Shown here: positions 1 to 7,869 of the stretch, piece by piece | Numbering within the stretch: position 1 is the first letter of the stretch | Layout: every line of letters begins with the position of its first letter | DNA from: JAUHWS01 sp964571805 | GTDB lineage: Bacteria; Patescibacteriota; Gracilibacteria; UM-FILTER-43-11 | DNA: 11,183 nt | Reading direction: 5' to 3' | Assembly: GCA_964571805.1 (NCBI GenBank) | Contig: CAZNDI010000028.1 | Span: 1-11,183, forward strand | Program-made: the position numbers and the translations under genes | The notes under the pieces: generated by a model | Databases searched by the model: none | The model's input: only the letters and a program-made list of their open reading frames with translations | Told to the model about the DNA's origin: nothing

Positions 1-3000
1 CTGAAAAAGGGAAATGGATCGGAAATTATGGCTTCAGTTTAAAACTCGAACAAAACCTCAATACAGATCTGGACATTCGCTATGCTGGCCTACCCGAACC
101 TCAAGGTTTGACCGATGATAAAGGCAATCAAGCTCAGGTACCGCTCGATCAATTTGAAGGAGGAGGGAAGGTAGACGATCAAAAGGCTTTGGATTTTTAT
201 AAAAAACTGCAGGACGAATCAAACGCTCTAGCCAAAGATCCTTATGCCACGCAAAGTACGCAAGTGCCTAAACTCCCCTGGTCCGAAGGCAGTGAAGCTG
301 AAACTTATTTTGCCCCCATCGAAAGCATTGGAACCTTGGGTGTGGCTAAAAAAGTGAGCAATAAAGACCGACCAGGAGAAAAAAATGTTGATTTGGAAGA
401 AACCCTCACCTATCAAATTGAGATCAACAGTGCTGCAAACCTGAACGGCGTGGTCTTGGCCGATGTGCTTCCTGACGCCTTAGTGTTTGACCCCAAGAGC
501 GTGACTTGTGTAGAAGGTGGCTGCGAAGGGATACAAGCTCAACAAAATTCTGTACTGTTGTTTTTTAGCAATCTCAAGCTTGTGGCAGGACAAAAAACGA
601 TCCTCAGTTATGAGGCAAAAATAGATCACACGCCTGAGGCAGATATTTTTGTTCAAACAGTGGAAGAGCCCAATGAAAACCTCAAAAATCCCAACTCTAT
701 TTTGGACGCGTATAAAGATATTTTAGTGTCCCCTCCTTACAACAATACGGGAAAAGTTTTGATTCATTACACCACAGCGGCTAGAACGTATAGTGTGATT
801 CAAAGCAACGAACCAAAGCCCACTGCGCCCAATAAAGAGGTAGGCGGTTTTGGGGAAATCATGAAACAAATGGAAGGCTTGAATAAGGGGGAATATGATC
901 CAGAAAACCCCCCTAAAGTGAAAATGACGGGCATGGAAGGTGCTTTGGATGAGGCCACAGGAAACAACGATTGCTTTGAAGACCCTGGCAACCCTGAGGC
1001 ATGTGTGGGCCAAGTTTTAGACAGGGTGGGTGAAAAATTGAAGGACTTGGGCTGTATTGGAGGAGGGTGTTGGCCGATGCCTTACAATCAAGCTTTTTTT
1101 GTCCCTCCCGACATGGCCTTTCCGGCTTTTGCATTTCCCACCACCTTGCCCACCACAGCAGGACCCATGCCCTTTGTTTGGCCAGATTCATTTATGGGGG
1201 CCTCAAATGTACCAGGGCCCATTTCTTCAGTGATGCGGTTTTATGTTTCTCCCACCCTTACGGGAGGAATTGGCATGGCTGCGTGTTGGGGACCCTATCC
1301 CACTTCCCCCACTGTCCCTCCTCCTGTCTTTCCTATTCCTTACCCGCCTCCTGTGGGAAATTGTATGGTAAGGGTCATTCCCGCTGAAGACTTGTATGGA
1401 GGACTGTGTTCAGAAATTGCTGACGGCATGGACAAGCTCATGAATTTGCTCTCTTCGGGGGTGAGCAAAATTCAATCCTCGATCAACTCGGTGAACAATG
1501 ATCCCAACGTGCCCCTCAATGTTCAACCAGTGGGTCAAAATCAAGCGGCGGGAGGATTAGAAGTGAGTCTGGCGGTGAATTTGGGGAAAGCCCAAAAATT
1601 TGACCCCCCTTTAAAGACTTTTTCAAACATTCATCTTAAGGGTTTTGACTCCATTGGAGGAGTGATCGCGAATTGGGTCGATCGACAAATGATGGAAATT
1701 CAAAACAAACTGCTCACCTTACCCACCGTGAGCATCTATTTGCCTGATACAAAATCTCTCATCACCGCTGACTTTGAGAAAACTCAAAAACGCTTTACGG
1801 GTTGGCTCAAAACCATGGATGGTTCAGCGGCCGCCACACTCAATAGTTTGTCTAACATTGGGAATCAGAATGCCAAGGCCCCGGCAAACGATACTGAGAG
1901 TAAGCCAACCTTGGGTGAAGCCCTTCGTGGAGGATTGCAGAATGTGAGTGGATCGCAGGCCCTCAAATACAAAAATGCCATCGAAACCCAAGCCTCGATT
2001 TACAATCTGAACTCGTTGGAAGGATTATATGATGTGGCCAGCACGTTGCCACTGGTCAAATTGACCGAAAAACCCATCGAATTCAGAGTGCCTTGGCTGT
2101 CGGCAGGAGAAATTCAGTCTTATATTTTAGAACTACAAAACTGGATCATTTATTACGAACAAGAATATGATCGCGTTAAAGACAAATGGGAAGCCCTCAA
2201 ATGCGACAACTTGCCTGATGCCAATAATGCCAAAAGTTATGCTCAAAATGCCCTCAATTGCAGCGGTCGAAAACTAGCAGATGCCTTTGGCGCTAATTTT
2301 GATGACATTATTGCTAGTGCTAAGAAAAATATTGAAGTGCTTCAGTCTTACCTTGCCTTCCCCAAACAATTGGCTGCTTATAAGCAACAATTGGCAGGTT
2401 ATGTGGGTTCGGTCGCTTGTTATTTGGACGTTATCGCCAACATGATGGGTGGGTACATGGCAGAAATAAAGCAACAAATGGTGGCGTGGGCTGAAACGAT
2501 TTTGACGATCAAAGAAGTCATCAAAAATATTAAAGAGTTGTTTAATGTTTTCACAAATTTTGAAAGCAACTGCGAAACCTGTACCAATGAACGGTTTGGA
2601 AATTTTGGCTGGTGGAGTTTGTTGGGCTTGGTTCTTCCCGATATCCCTGTCATTCAATTCCCTAAAATCCCAGACATTGTGTTGGATCTTTCCAATATCG
2701 ACATCATGCTAGACATCGAACTCCCCGTCTTGAATATCAGGCCTGAACCCATCCCTCTTCCGCCTTTGCCTTACATCAGTTTGCCGGATTTTCCCAATGC
2801 CAGTATCTTTTTGCAACTTCCGCCCCTGCCTATCTTGCCAGCTCCGCCTAAACTTCCGCCTTTGCCTGATTTGCCGCCTTTGCCGACGCTAGACCTTCCT
2901 ACCTTGCCTCCGCCACCCAAACTACCCGACGTGGGCAAAGCCTTTAGAGTGATTATTCCTTTGATTGAAAAAATCCTTCAAACGTGGTGCTTGGTCAAAA

Positions 3001-6000
3001 AGTCTTTGGCTCCCGTTCCGGAAATGGCGCTTCAGAATCAAATCAGCTTACTCACCGCCCGACCGGCGTATTTGATCCCTCTTGACCTGCTGCAAGTGCA
3101 GGCGCCTAAAATTGCTTTGTTTGATGTAGGTTTCAATCAAGTCCGCATCGAAACCATCATTTATTTGGGATTGAAGTTGAACGCCCCCACCAAAGCCCTC
3201 GAAGAATTGTCTCAAACCTGGAACACTTGGATCGATGAGATCCCAGAAGCGATGAATAAAGCGTATCAAATTTATTTAGATGCCGATGAAAAGATTATCC
3301 AAGGGGCTTTGGATGACGCAGAGAATTTTATGCAGGGCTCCGCTCAAAAATTTGAAGCTGCTTTTGACAAATATGTGCAAGACTGGCTCGATAAAAAAGT
3401 GGGCGACCCTTTGGAGGAAGCCGATAAATGGGCAAAAAATCAAGAAAAGGAATGGCAAACACAAGCTGACAAAATGGGCGTCACTATCAGTTACGAACAA
3501 TATTACAATCAGATCAACCAACTTTATGAAAAAGTAAGGACCCTAAAAAATGACAAAGTGAATGCTTTTTTTGATGACAAGCGAGAGATCATTCAGGGTC
3601 TGAATTACTTAATGCCCTCGGTGAAAGTATTTGAAATTTTGGCGGATGATCAATTTGATGCCTATCAACAAGAAATGCTGGACCTCACTTCAGAAAAATT
3701 AAATCAATTGGGATCTTATGGCCCTTCACTCCTGCCACGACTCTATGCTTGCCTCAGATACTACAAGGATTGCCGTGTGAACCAGGAGAAGTATTTTGGA
3801 CCCAATATAAATTTAAGCCAAGAGGAGATTAAGAGCGTGATTCCTGAAACGGACAGTTTGCAGCCTTTAGCGAGCGTGCCCACTTCCAATGCGGGATTGG
3901 TGGACAATTCGGAAGAGCAGTATGCTAAAAAACTTTTGGAAACGACGGAAGGGAAGGAAATAGCAGGGTTATTCGGCCAAATCACTCAAGCGATCGATGA
4001 GGTCAATCGAGCAGAACAAGTCGACTATACGGTTTTGAAAGATCAGTTTGGCGTCCCCGATTATGAAATGAGCGCCAGGCCCACCACGGTGGACAAGTTG
4101 AAGCGGATGGAAAAAGACCTCACCGCCCATTCAGAAAAACTTTATGCCGAAGCGGAGAGCTTAAAACAGATCACAGATTTAAATGCGATTTCCGGAGTAC
4201 TACCTCGTGAAAATCTTCCTTTTCAACTGGCAAGCCAAGAGGACATTTCTGTTGAAACAGAGGGCAGGGTGATGACCAATGCGATTGAAATGCCCACACT
4301 AATAGCCAAAAATGAAATTCAACCCCTCGAAGAAAAGCTAGTAGAATTGCAGAAAAAAATCAATCAGGAGTACAAGGGAGATGTGGAACTCAACCCCGTG
4401 GAAAATACAACAGGCTGTAAGGCAGATTTGTGTTTGCCAGACCCCATCACAAAAAAACCCGTTCCTGTGGTGCCATCCATTGAATTATTGCCCAAGTCAG
4501 AAACCCTTTTTATGCCCAACGGACATTTAATTTATAGTGATGGCACAGGGCTTTACCTCAAGCGAGACTTGACCGTGAATGAAGTGGATAAAAATACAGA
4601 TACCGGTAAACCACAACGCTTTACGCTCGGAGAATTGGCCGAAAAAATGAAAATGGAAGAAAGCCCCAAAGCCTCGGTGAACATGCTCCAAACTCAATTT
4701 GCTGAAAATGGAGCCGCCACTTTCAATTGGTTGACCCCCACCCACCCTGACCTTTATGGTTATGGCTTTGAATTAGAAAAAATCATCAACGGTTTTGATG
4801 CCAACAAACAGAGTAACCCGACTGCGGATGTGAAAATTGTCCTCTTGCCGCCAGATGAAAACGGAAAAGCACCAGAAGTTTTTGTGGGGGATAAGAAAGT
4901 AGAATACGGCACGTTGATCACCAGTTTGAAAGCTTCAGATGAGGCGCAAAAGCGCTTTGGTGTGGAGGCGAATACCACAGTTTTGAGAGCCTCCGAAGTT
5001 CATTTTCCTACCCTGAACAATGTTCAAATCAATGTGTCGGACCGCACTGCCGTTTACTTTGATCAACTACAAGGTTCGGGTTACACGTTGCAAATGGAGA
5101 ATGGCTTTTATCAAATCAAAATGACGTGGTTTGATAAAAATGCGAAAACCGCCACTTATAGTGAAAATGAAGTTTTGGCTCCACAACGGGCTGCAGGCGG
5201 AGGTGAACCCCTGCTGATCAACCCCGCGGACCGCTATTACGTGCCTCTTTATAAGGAAAAAAGGATAAAAGCCACGGATATTTATGCCGACCTTTCAGGA
5301 ACCTACAATTACTATTGGCTGATTGGGGATTCAAAAAAACTTGAAATGGGAGGACAATTGGAAATCCCCCCTCAAAAAGAATTAACATCCATGAAGGTGA
5401 AATTGATTGCCTCACAGGACATCGATGACCCTAGTGCCACACAATTTGAAAAAGAGTTTACGGTGGAGATTTATGCCCCAGAAATCAACTTGAACCAGGA
5501 GAAATTGAATGAAGGTGTGGTGGCAGGACAAATGTCACCCCGCAAAGATCAGACAGATGAACTGGATGGCATCCCCTTTACCGTGTTTAGAAATCGAGGA
5601 GGATCATGGAAAAATATAGGAATATTACATGCTGCCGATAAAACAAAAACGCCGACCGTTCCTCCTTTGAATGATACGGAAGGGAAGAAATATACTTATG
5701 CAAACAGTTATTATTCGGCTGGACAAGAGGGTGGTTATGAAATCAAAGGTTTTGATGTGCTTGACCCCAGCCCCATGCTCATCAAAGATCAACAAGGAAA
5801 TAAAGTGGCAGAAGTGATGCCAGGCACAGGAAAAATAAACTTCTTTGTTGAGAATAAATATGAACTCAAAGCATTTCCTGCAACCGAAACCACCCCGACT
5901 CGGATTGCCATCCTTTTGAAAACAACCCAAGAAGTCATTGGCAACATTTATTATCTCGCAGAGGCCGACAAAGAGCCCACCCTGGTAAAAACAGAGCTGG

Positions 6001-7850
6001 TTTATCCCAATGTAGCCAAAGCAGGCGTGACCGTGGGGGATGTGGATCCTAAAGATGACGTTGTGGCTCAACTCATCCCCAAAAATGCCCCTAGCTTTCC
6101 GGGAGGTGTGGCCATTTTTAACGCCAAAACTGAGAAAAATATTGCCTTGGTAGACAAGGATGGAAGCTTACGATTGATGGATTCCGCGTATGACTTGACC
6201 CTCAAAAATAAAACCTCTGCCCAGGACCCTTATATTTTTAGAATCGTGGAACTCAAAAATCAGACGGCCCTTGCCGATGTTTTTATTCAAGCCAATTGGA
6301 ACCATTTGGAAGTTGACGGCAAGACTCAAATGAATGCATTGAGTCAACAAGACCTCAAAAAATCAGATGAAAAAATAAAGAACCTACCCAAGATTCCTAA
6401 TCAGTCTCAATTGGGGGGAGGTGAAAATTCAAACCCGCTTTTATCTTCTAAGCCAAAACTCCCCAGCAGCCCCTTTCCTGATGTGCCTGCCACTCATCCC
6501 TACTTTAAGGAAATCATGGAACTTTATAATTCGGATGTCGTGAGGGGATTTGAAGATCAGTCCTTTAGACCCGATCAACCGTTGACCCGCGCAGAATTCA
6601 TAAAAATTGCCTTGGGTGTGACCAACTGTTTTGACTGTCAAAAAGCCACCACCCCTCAGATTGCACGTTATCTGACCAATCCTTTTCCTGATGTGGCTAT
6701 GCCGCTGTGGTATTTTTATTGTGTGTGGGTGGCTAAAGAATTGAAAATGATCACCGGTTATGGCGATGGGCAATTTCGCCCCACTCAAAATATCAGTCGG
6801 GCCGAAGCAGCAGCGATTTTATTGAGACAATCGGAAGTTGACTTCAGCCAAGCCCCTCAAACTAAATTTAAAGATGTAGTGCCCTATGCGTGGTATGTCA
6901 AACCGGTTCAAATGGCAGTGCAAATGGGATTGATCAAAGAAAAAGGGGGGCTCATCAAACCCGATGAAGCCATCACCCGAGGTGAATTTGCCTTCATGGC
7001 CACCGCCTTAAAAAATTACAGACAGTGTCGTTTGATCGATGAAGATGGAGATGGAAATTTTGACTGGTGGGAAATGACGCACGATTTAGATCCGCTTCGA
7101 AAAGACGATCAAAATGCCTGCGCGTGCCGAGACAATCCTAATCAAAACGACACCGATAAAGATGGGGTTCGGGATGTCTGTGACTTGGATATAGACGGGG
7201 ATGGAACCCTCAACCCCATGTGTATTTTTGATGAAAAAGGAGCCTTCAGCCAAACTCTCGCTGAAACCAAAGCCAAGGATTTGGGCGAAAAGGAAAAAGT
7301 AGACAATTGTATTTTCAAGCCCAATGCAGAACAAACCGATTATGACAACAATGGGGTGGGAGATGGCTGTGAAAGTTGCGCCTGTTCAGACAACCCTAAC
7401 CAAAAAGATACCGATGGAGATGGAACCAAAGACGTCTGCGACACGGACATTGATAACGATAAAAAAATGAATCCAATTTGCATGTTCGATGAGAAGGGCT
7501 TATTGGATAAAAAGAAAGCGGCAGTCACGGGAGACAATTGTATTTTCAGTCCGAATGAAGGACAAGAAGATCAAAACAAAGATGGCGTGGGAGACGCTTG
7601 TGAAAGCGGTGACCTTTGCCCAGGCCTCCCAGAGGATGAAGATGGCGTGGAGGATCAAGATGGTTGCCCCGAATTGACAGACGAATTTAAACTCAAGGAA
7701 GCAGGAATTTATGCGAGTCCTGGACCCCTTTGCGGCCTCATCGACTTTAAATCAGACTTCATGCCAGGTGACATTTTTATGACCGCCATCACAGATACAG
7801 AAACGCATGAAACCATTTTCAGTCAGAGCAAAGAAATGACCTACAAATAA
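1..7850 (+). CDS. Giant SLH-anchored surface protein with DUF11 and TSP3 calcium repeats (5' partial)
   Basis: The gene is truncated at its 5' end. The frame is open from base 3 (reading EKGKWIGNYGFSLKLEQ), so a TTG at 108 is not the real start. The stop is TAA at 7848-7850. The visible part is 2,615 residues; the signal peptide and any further repeats lie upstream. Domains by base position: DUF11-like 342-626; Cys/Pro/aromatic segment 1068-1382; helical stretch about 2087-2560; LP-rich block 2634-2930; long charged helical region about 3190-4390; beta-rich region about 4430-6360; three SLH domains 6474-7010; EF-hand loop 7038-7073; TSP3-type array 7119-7667; short tail to the stop. SLH domains are known to bind secondary cell-wall polysaccharide, and TSP3/EF-hand loops bind calcium. 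From this I infer a very large extracellular protein fixed to the wall near its C-terminus, serving as an adhesin, S-layer component or stalk. No catalytic domain is evident. The protein class is well supported; the role is unknown. It heads a run of genes for exported proteins. Confidence 0.93.
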   Translation, partial: EKGKWIGNYGFSLKLEQNLNTDLDIRYAGLPEPQGLTDDKGNQAQVPLDQFEGGGKVDDQKALDFYKKLQDESNALAKDPYATQSTQVPKLPWSEGSEAETYFAPIESIGTLGVAKKVSNKDRPGEKNVDLEETLTYQIEINSAANLNGVVLADVLPDALVFDPKSVTCVEGGCEGIQAQQNSVLLFFSNLKLVAGQKTILSYEAKIDHTPEADIFVQTVEEPNENLKNPNSILDAYKDILVSPPYNNTGKVLIHYTTAARTYSVIQSNEPKPTAPNKEVGGFGEIMKQMEGLNKGEYDPENPPKVKMTGMEGALDEATGNNDCFEDPGNPEACVGQVLDRVGEKLKDLGCIGGGCWPMPYNQAFFVPPDMAFPAFAFPTTLPTTAGPMPFVWPDSFMGASNVPGPISSVMRFYVSPTLTGGIGMAACWGPYPTSPTVPPPVFPIPYPPPVGNCMVRVIPAEDLYGGLCSEIADGMDKLMNLLSSGVSKIQSSINSVNNDPNVPLNVQPVGQNQAAGGLEVSLAVNLGKAQKFDPPLKTFSNIHLKGFDSIGGVIANWVDRQMMEIQNKLLTLPTVSIYLPDTKSLITADFEKTQKRFTGWLKTMDGSAAATLNSLSNIGNQNAKAPANDTESKPTLGEALRGGLQNVSGSQALKYKNAIETQASIYNLNSLEGLYDVASTLPLVKLTEKPIEFRVPWLSAGEIQSYILELQNWIIYYEQEYDRVKDKWEALKCDNLPDANNAKSYAQNALNCSGRKLADAFGANFDDIIASAKKNIEVLQSYLAFPKQLAAYKQQLAGYVGSVACYLDVIANMMGGYMAEIKQQMVAWAETILTIKEVIKNIKELFNVFTNFESNCETCTNERFGNFGWWSLLGLVLPDIPVIQFPKIPDIVLDLSNIDIMLDIELPVLNIRPEPIPLPPLPYISLPDFPNASIFLQLPPLPILPAPPKLPPLPDLPPLPTLDLPTLPPPPKLPDVGKAFRVIIPLIEKILQTWCLVKKSLAPVPEMALQNQISLLTARPAYLIPLDLLQVQAPKIALFDVGFNQVRIETIIYLGLKLNAPTKALEELSQTWNTWIDEIPEAMNKAYQIYLDADEKIIQGALDDAENFMQGSAQKFEAAFDKYVQDWLDKKVGDPLEEADKWAKNQEKEWQTQADKMGVTISYEQYYNQINQLYEKVRTLKNDKVNAFFDDKREIIQGLNYLMPSVKVFEILADDQFDAYQQEMLDLTSEKLNQLGSYGPSLLPRLYACLRYYKDCRVNQEKYFGPNINLSQEEIKSVIPETDSLQPLASVPTSNAGLVDNSEEQYAKKLLETTEGKEIAGLFGQITQAIDEVNRAEQVDYTVLKDQFGVPDYEMSARPTTVDKLKRMEKDLTAHSEKLYAEAESLKQITDLNAISGVLPRENLPFQLASQEDISVETEGRVMTNAIEMPTLIAKNEIQPLEEKLVELQKKINQEYKGDVELNPVENTTGCKADLCLPDPITKKPVPVVPSIELLPKSETLFMPNGHLIYSDGTGLYLKRDLTVNEVDKNTDTGKPQRFTLGELAEKMKMEESPKASVNMLQTQFAENGAATFNWLTPTHPDLYGYGFELEKIINGFDANKQSNPTADVKIVLLPPDENGKAPEVFVGDKKVEYGTLITSLKASDEAQKRFGVEANTTVLRASEVHFPTLNNVQINVSDRTAVYFDQLQGSGYTLQMENGFYQIKMTWFDKNAKTATYSENEVLAPQRAAGGGEPLLINPADRYYVPLYKEKRIKATDIYADLSGTYNYYWLIGDSKKLEMGGQLEIPPQKELTSMKVKLIASQDIDDPSATQFEKEFTVEIYAPEINLNQEKLNEGVVAGQMSPRKDQTDELDGIPFTVFRNRGGSWKNIGILHAADKTKTPTVPPLNDTEGKKYTYANSYYSAGQEGGYEIKGFDVLDPSPMLIKDQQGNKVAEVMPGTGKINFFVENKYELKAFPATETTPTRIAILLKTTQEVIGNIYYLAEADKEPTLVKTELVYPNVAKAGVTVGDVDPKDDVVAQLIPKNAPSFPGGVAIFNAKTEKNIALVDKDGSLRLMDSAYDLTLKNKTSAQDPYIFRIVELKNQTALADVFIQANWNHLEVDGKTQMNALSQQDLKKSDEKIKNLPKIPNQSQLGGGENSNPLLSSKPKLPSSPFPDVPATHPYFKEIMELYNSDVVRGFEDQSFRPDQPLTRAEFIKIALGVTNCFDCQKATTPQIARYLTNPFPDVAMPLWYFYCVWVAKELKMITGYGDGQFRPTQNISRAEAAAILLRQSEVDFSQAPQTKFKDVVPYAWYVKPVQMAVQMGLIKEKGGLIKPDEAITRGEFAFMATALKNYRQCRLIDEDGDGNFDWWEMTHDLDPLRKDDQNACACRDNPNQNDTDKDGVRDVCDLDIDGDGTLNPMCIFDEKGAFSQTLAETKAKDLGEKEKVDNCIFKPNAEQTDYDNNGVGDGCESCACSDNPNQKDTDGDGTKDVCDTDIDNDKKMNPICMFDEKGLLDKKKAAVTGDNCIFSPNEGQEDQNKDGVGDACESGDLCPGLPEDEDGVEDQDGCPELTDEFKLKEAGIYASPGPLCGLIDFKSDFMPGDIFMTAITDTETHETIFSQSKEMTYK
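342..626 (+). other. DUF11-like domain in the giant surface protein
   Basis: About 95 residues run from VAKKVSNKDRPGEK to ILSYEAKID. They show the usual DUF11/conserved-repeat pattern: a lysine-led strand, then a TLTYQIEI strand, then the signature VLADVLPDALVF (family form: vvDtLPdgl.f), and a closing strand after an L-x-x-G-Q turn. These are Ig-like beta-sandwich modules found in large bacterial surface proteins, often in tandem, so further copies may lie upstream of the window. The copy contains a CVEGGC pair just after the signature, which could form a small disulfide loop. This is a motif-level identification without a profile search. Confidence 0.8.
1068..1382 (+). other. Cys/Pro/aromatic-rich segment of the giant protein
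   Basis: About 105 residues start at the GCIGGGCWPMP motif and run to a second proline cluster (VPPPVFPIPYPPP) followed by GNCMVRVIP. The stretch is unusually rich in Pro, Phe, Met and Gly and poor in charge. It includes the motif FYVSPTLTGGIGMAACWGP in the middle. It does not look like a membrane helix because prolines interrupt it every few residues. Four cysteines (CIGGGC, AACW, GNCM) could staple it. I do not recognise a named family. The composition suggests an extended or beta-structured extracellular element. Confidence 0.55.
2634..2930 (+). repeat. LP-rich block of the giant protein (31 Pro in 99 residues)
   Basis: Ninety-nine residues contain 31 prolines, almost all preceded or followed by Leu, Ile or Phe, in short reiterated units such as LPPLP, LPDLPPLP and LPTLPPPPKLP. 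The density rises toward the C-terminal end. At the DNA level the word ccgcctttgcc recurs (about 2760, 2856, 2873), so part of the block probably grew by local duplication. The block is flanked upstream by CETC and an FGWW aromatic patch, and downstream by a helical segment. Such a composition would form an extended polyproline-type rod or a stack of short strands, which I infer to be a spacer or a multimer interface. It is not a classical wall-spanning region, since those are usually Pro/Thr/Lys-rich. Confidence 0.7.
3190..4390 (+). other. Long charged helical / coiled-coil region of the giant protein
   Basis: About 400 residues are rich in Glu, Lys, Gln, Ala and Leu, with few glycines, few prolines and few cysteines. 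Long stretches look helical, such as the part around DAENFMQGSAQKFEAAFDKY, the run of KKVGDPLEEADKWAKNQEKE, and a late segment with EEKLVELQKKINQEY. The spacing of hydrophobics is compatible with coiled coil, although I could not score heptads. One Cys-bearing turn (ACLRYYKDCRVNQEKY) sits near 3747-3800. It is probably a stalk or oligomerisation element between the LP-rich block and the beta-rich region. Confidence 0.5.
4430..6360 (+). other. Beta-rich region of unknown family in the giant protein
   Basis: About 640 residues alternate short strands and turns and are rich in Thr, Val, Tyr, Asn and Gly. Cysteine is almost absent here, in contrast to the rest of the protein. A segment near 5290-5490 (YNYYWLIGD to FTVEIYAPEINL) has the look of an Ig-like or PKD-like fold, with a central Trp strand and a closing FTVEIYAP strand. 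A later segment around 6100-6300 (GGVAIFNAKTEKNIALVDKDG then LRLMDSAYDLTL) resembles a beta-sandwich or beta-propeller blade-like unit. No family is named with confidence. The region ends in a Lys/Asn/Gly/Ser-rich linker before the SLH domains. Confidence 0.45.
6474..7010 (+). repeat. Three tandem SLH (S-layer homology) domains
   Basis: Three consecutive SLH units are readable. Unit 1 (6474-6617) opens FPDVPATHPYF, has the turn GFEDQSFRPDQPLTRAEF and ends KIALG. Unit 2 (6684-6830) opens FPDVAMPLWYF, has GYGDGQFRPTQNISRAEA and ends AILLRQ. Unit 3 (6867-7010) opens FKDVVPYAWYV, has a shortened turn GGLIKPDEAITRGEF and ends FMATAL. The key TRAE-type motif is LTRAE, ISRAE and ITRGE in turn, so the third is degenerate. 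An SLH triplet is the known trimeric-pseudofold unit that binds pyruvylated secondary cell-wall polymers in Gram-positive-type envelopes. It is the strongest evidence that this protein is wall-anchored. Confidence 0.95.
7038..7073 (+). other. EF-hand-type calcium loop after the SLH triplet
   Basis: The twelve residues DEDGDGNFDWWE match the EF-hand loop: acidic at positions 1, 3, 5 and 9, Gly at 6, and Glu at 12. The loop lies directly between the last SLH domain and the TSP3-type array. It is followed by THDLDPLRKDDQ, a common continuation in bacterial calcium-binding surface proteins. Binding of calcium is expected from the motif but not shown. Confidence 0.8.
7119..7667 (+). repeat. Thrombospondin type 3-like calcium-binding array with a duplicated ~80-residue unit
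   Basis: Two homologous units lie head to tail: 7119-7376 (86 codons) and 7377-7607 (77 codons). Each runs CAC[RS]DNPNQ, then DTDxDGxxDVCD, DIDxD, NPxC(I/M)FDEKG, a variable charged spacer, DNCIFxPN, and DxNxxGVGDxCES. A partial third element follows (DLCPGLPEDEDGVEDQDGCPE). The pattern of D-x-D-G with paired cysteines is that of TSP3 repeats, which wrap around many calcium ions and are stiffened by disulfides. The stretch agacaattgtattttca is identical at 7301-7317 and 7532-7548, consistent with duplication at the DNA level. The spacer differs by nine codons between the copies. Confidence 0.88.
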
Positions 7851-7869
7851 CTCACTTTTTTAAAAAAAT

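Noticed and set aside
108..110. TTG as the start codon of the giant gene
   Set aside because: The same frame is open to the window edge with protein-like sequence, and no signal peptide follows the TTG.
5625..6071. Longest minus-strand open frame (148 codons)
   Set aside because: It lies wholly inside the giant gene, antisense to a good coding frame, with no RBS and no recognisable protein pattern. The other antisense frames fail the same way.
7855..7869. T-run followed by A-run between the first two genes as a terminator
   Set aside because: It is a loopless AT palindrome with no GC stem, and the next gene begins directly after it.
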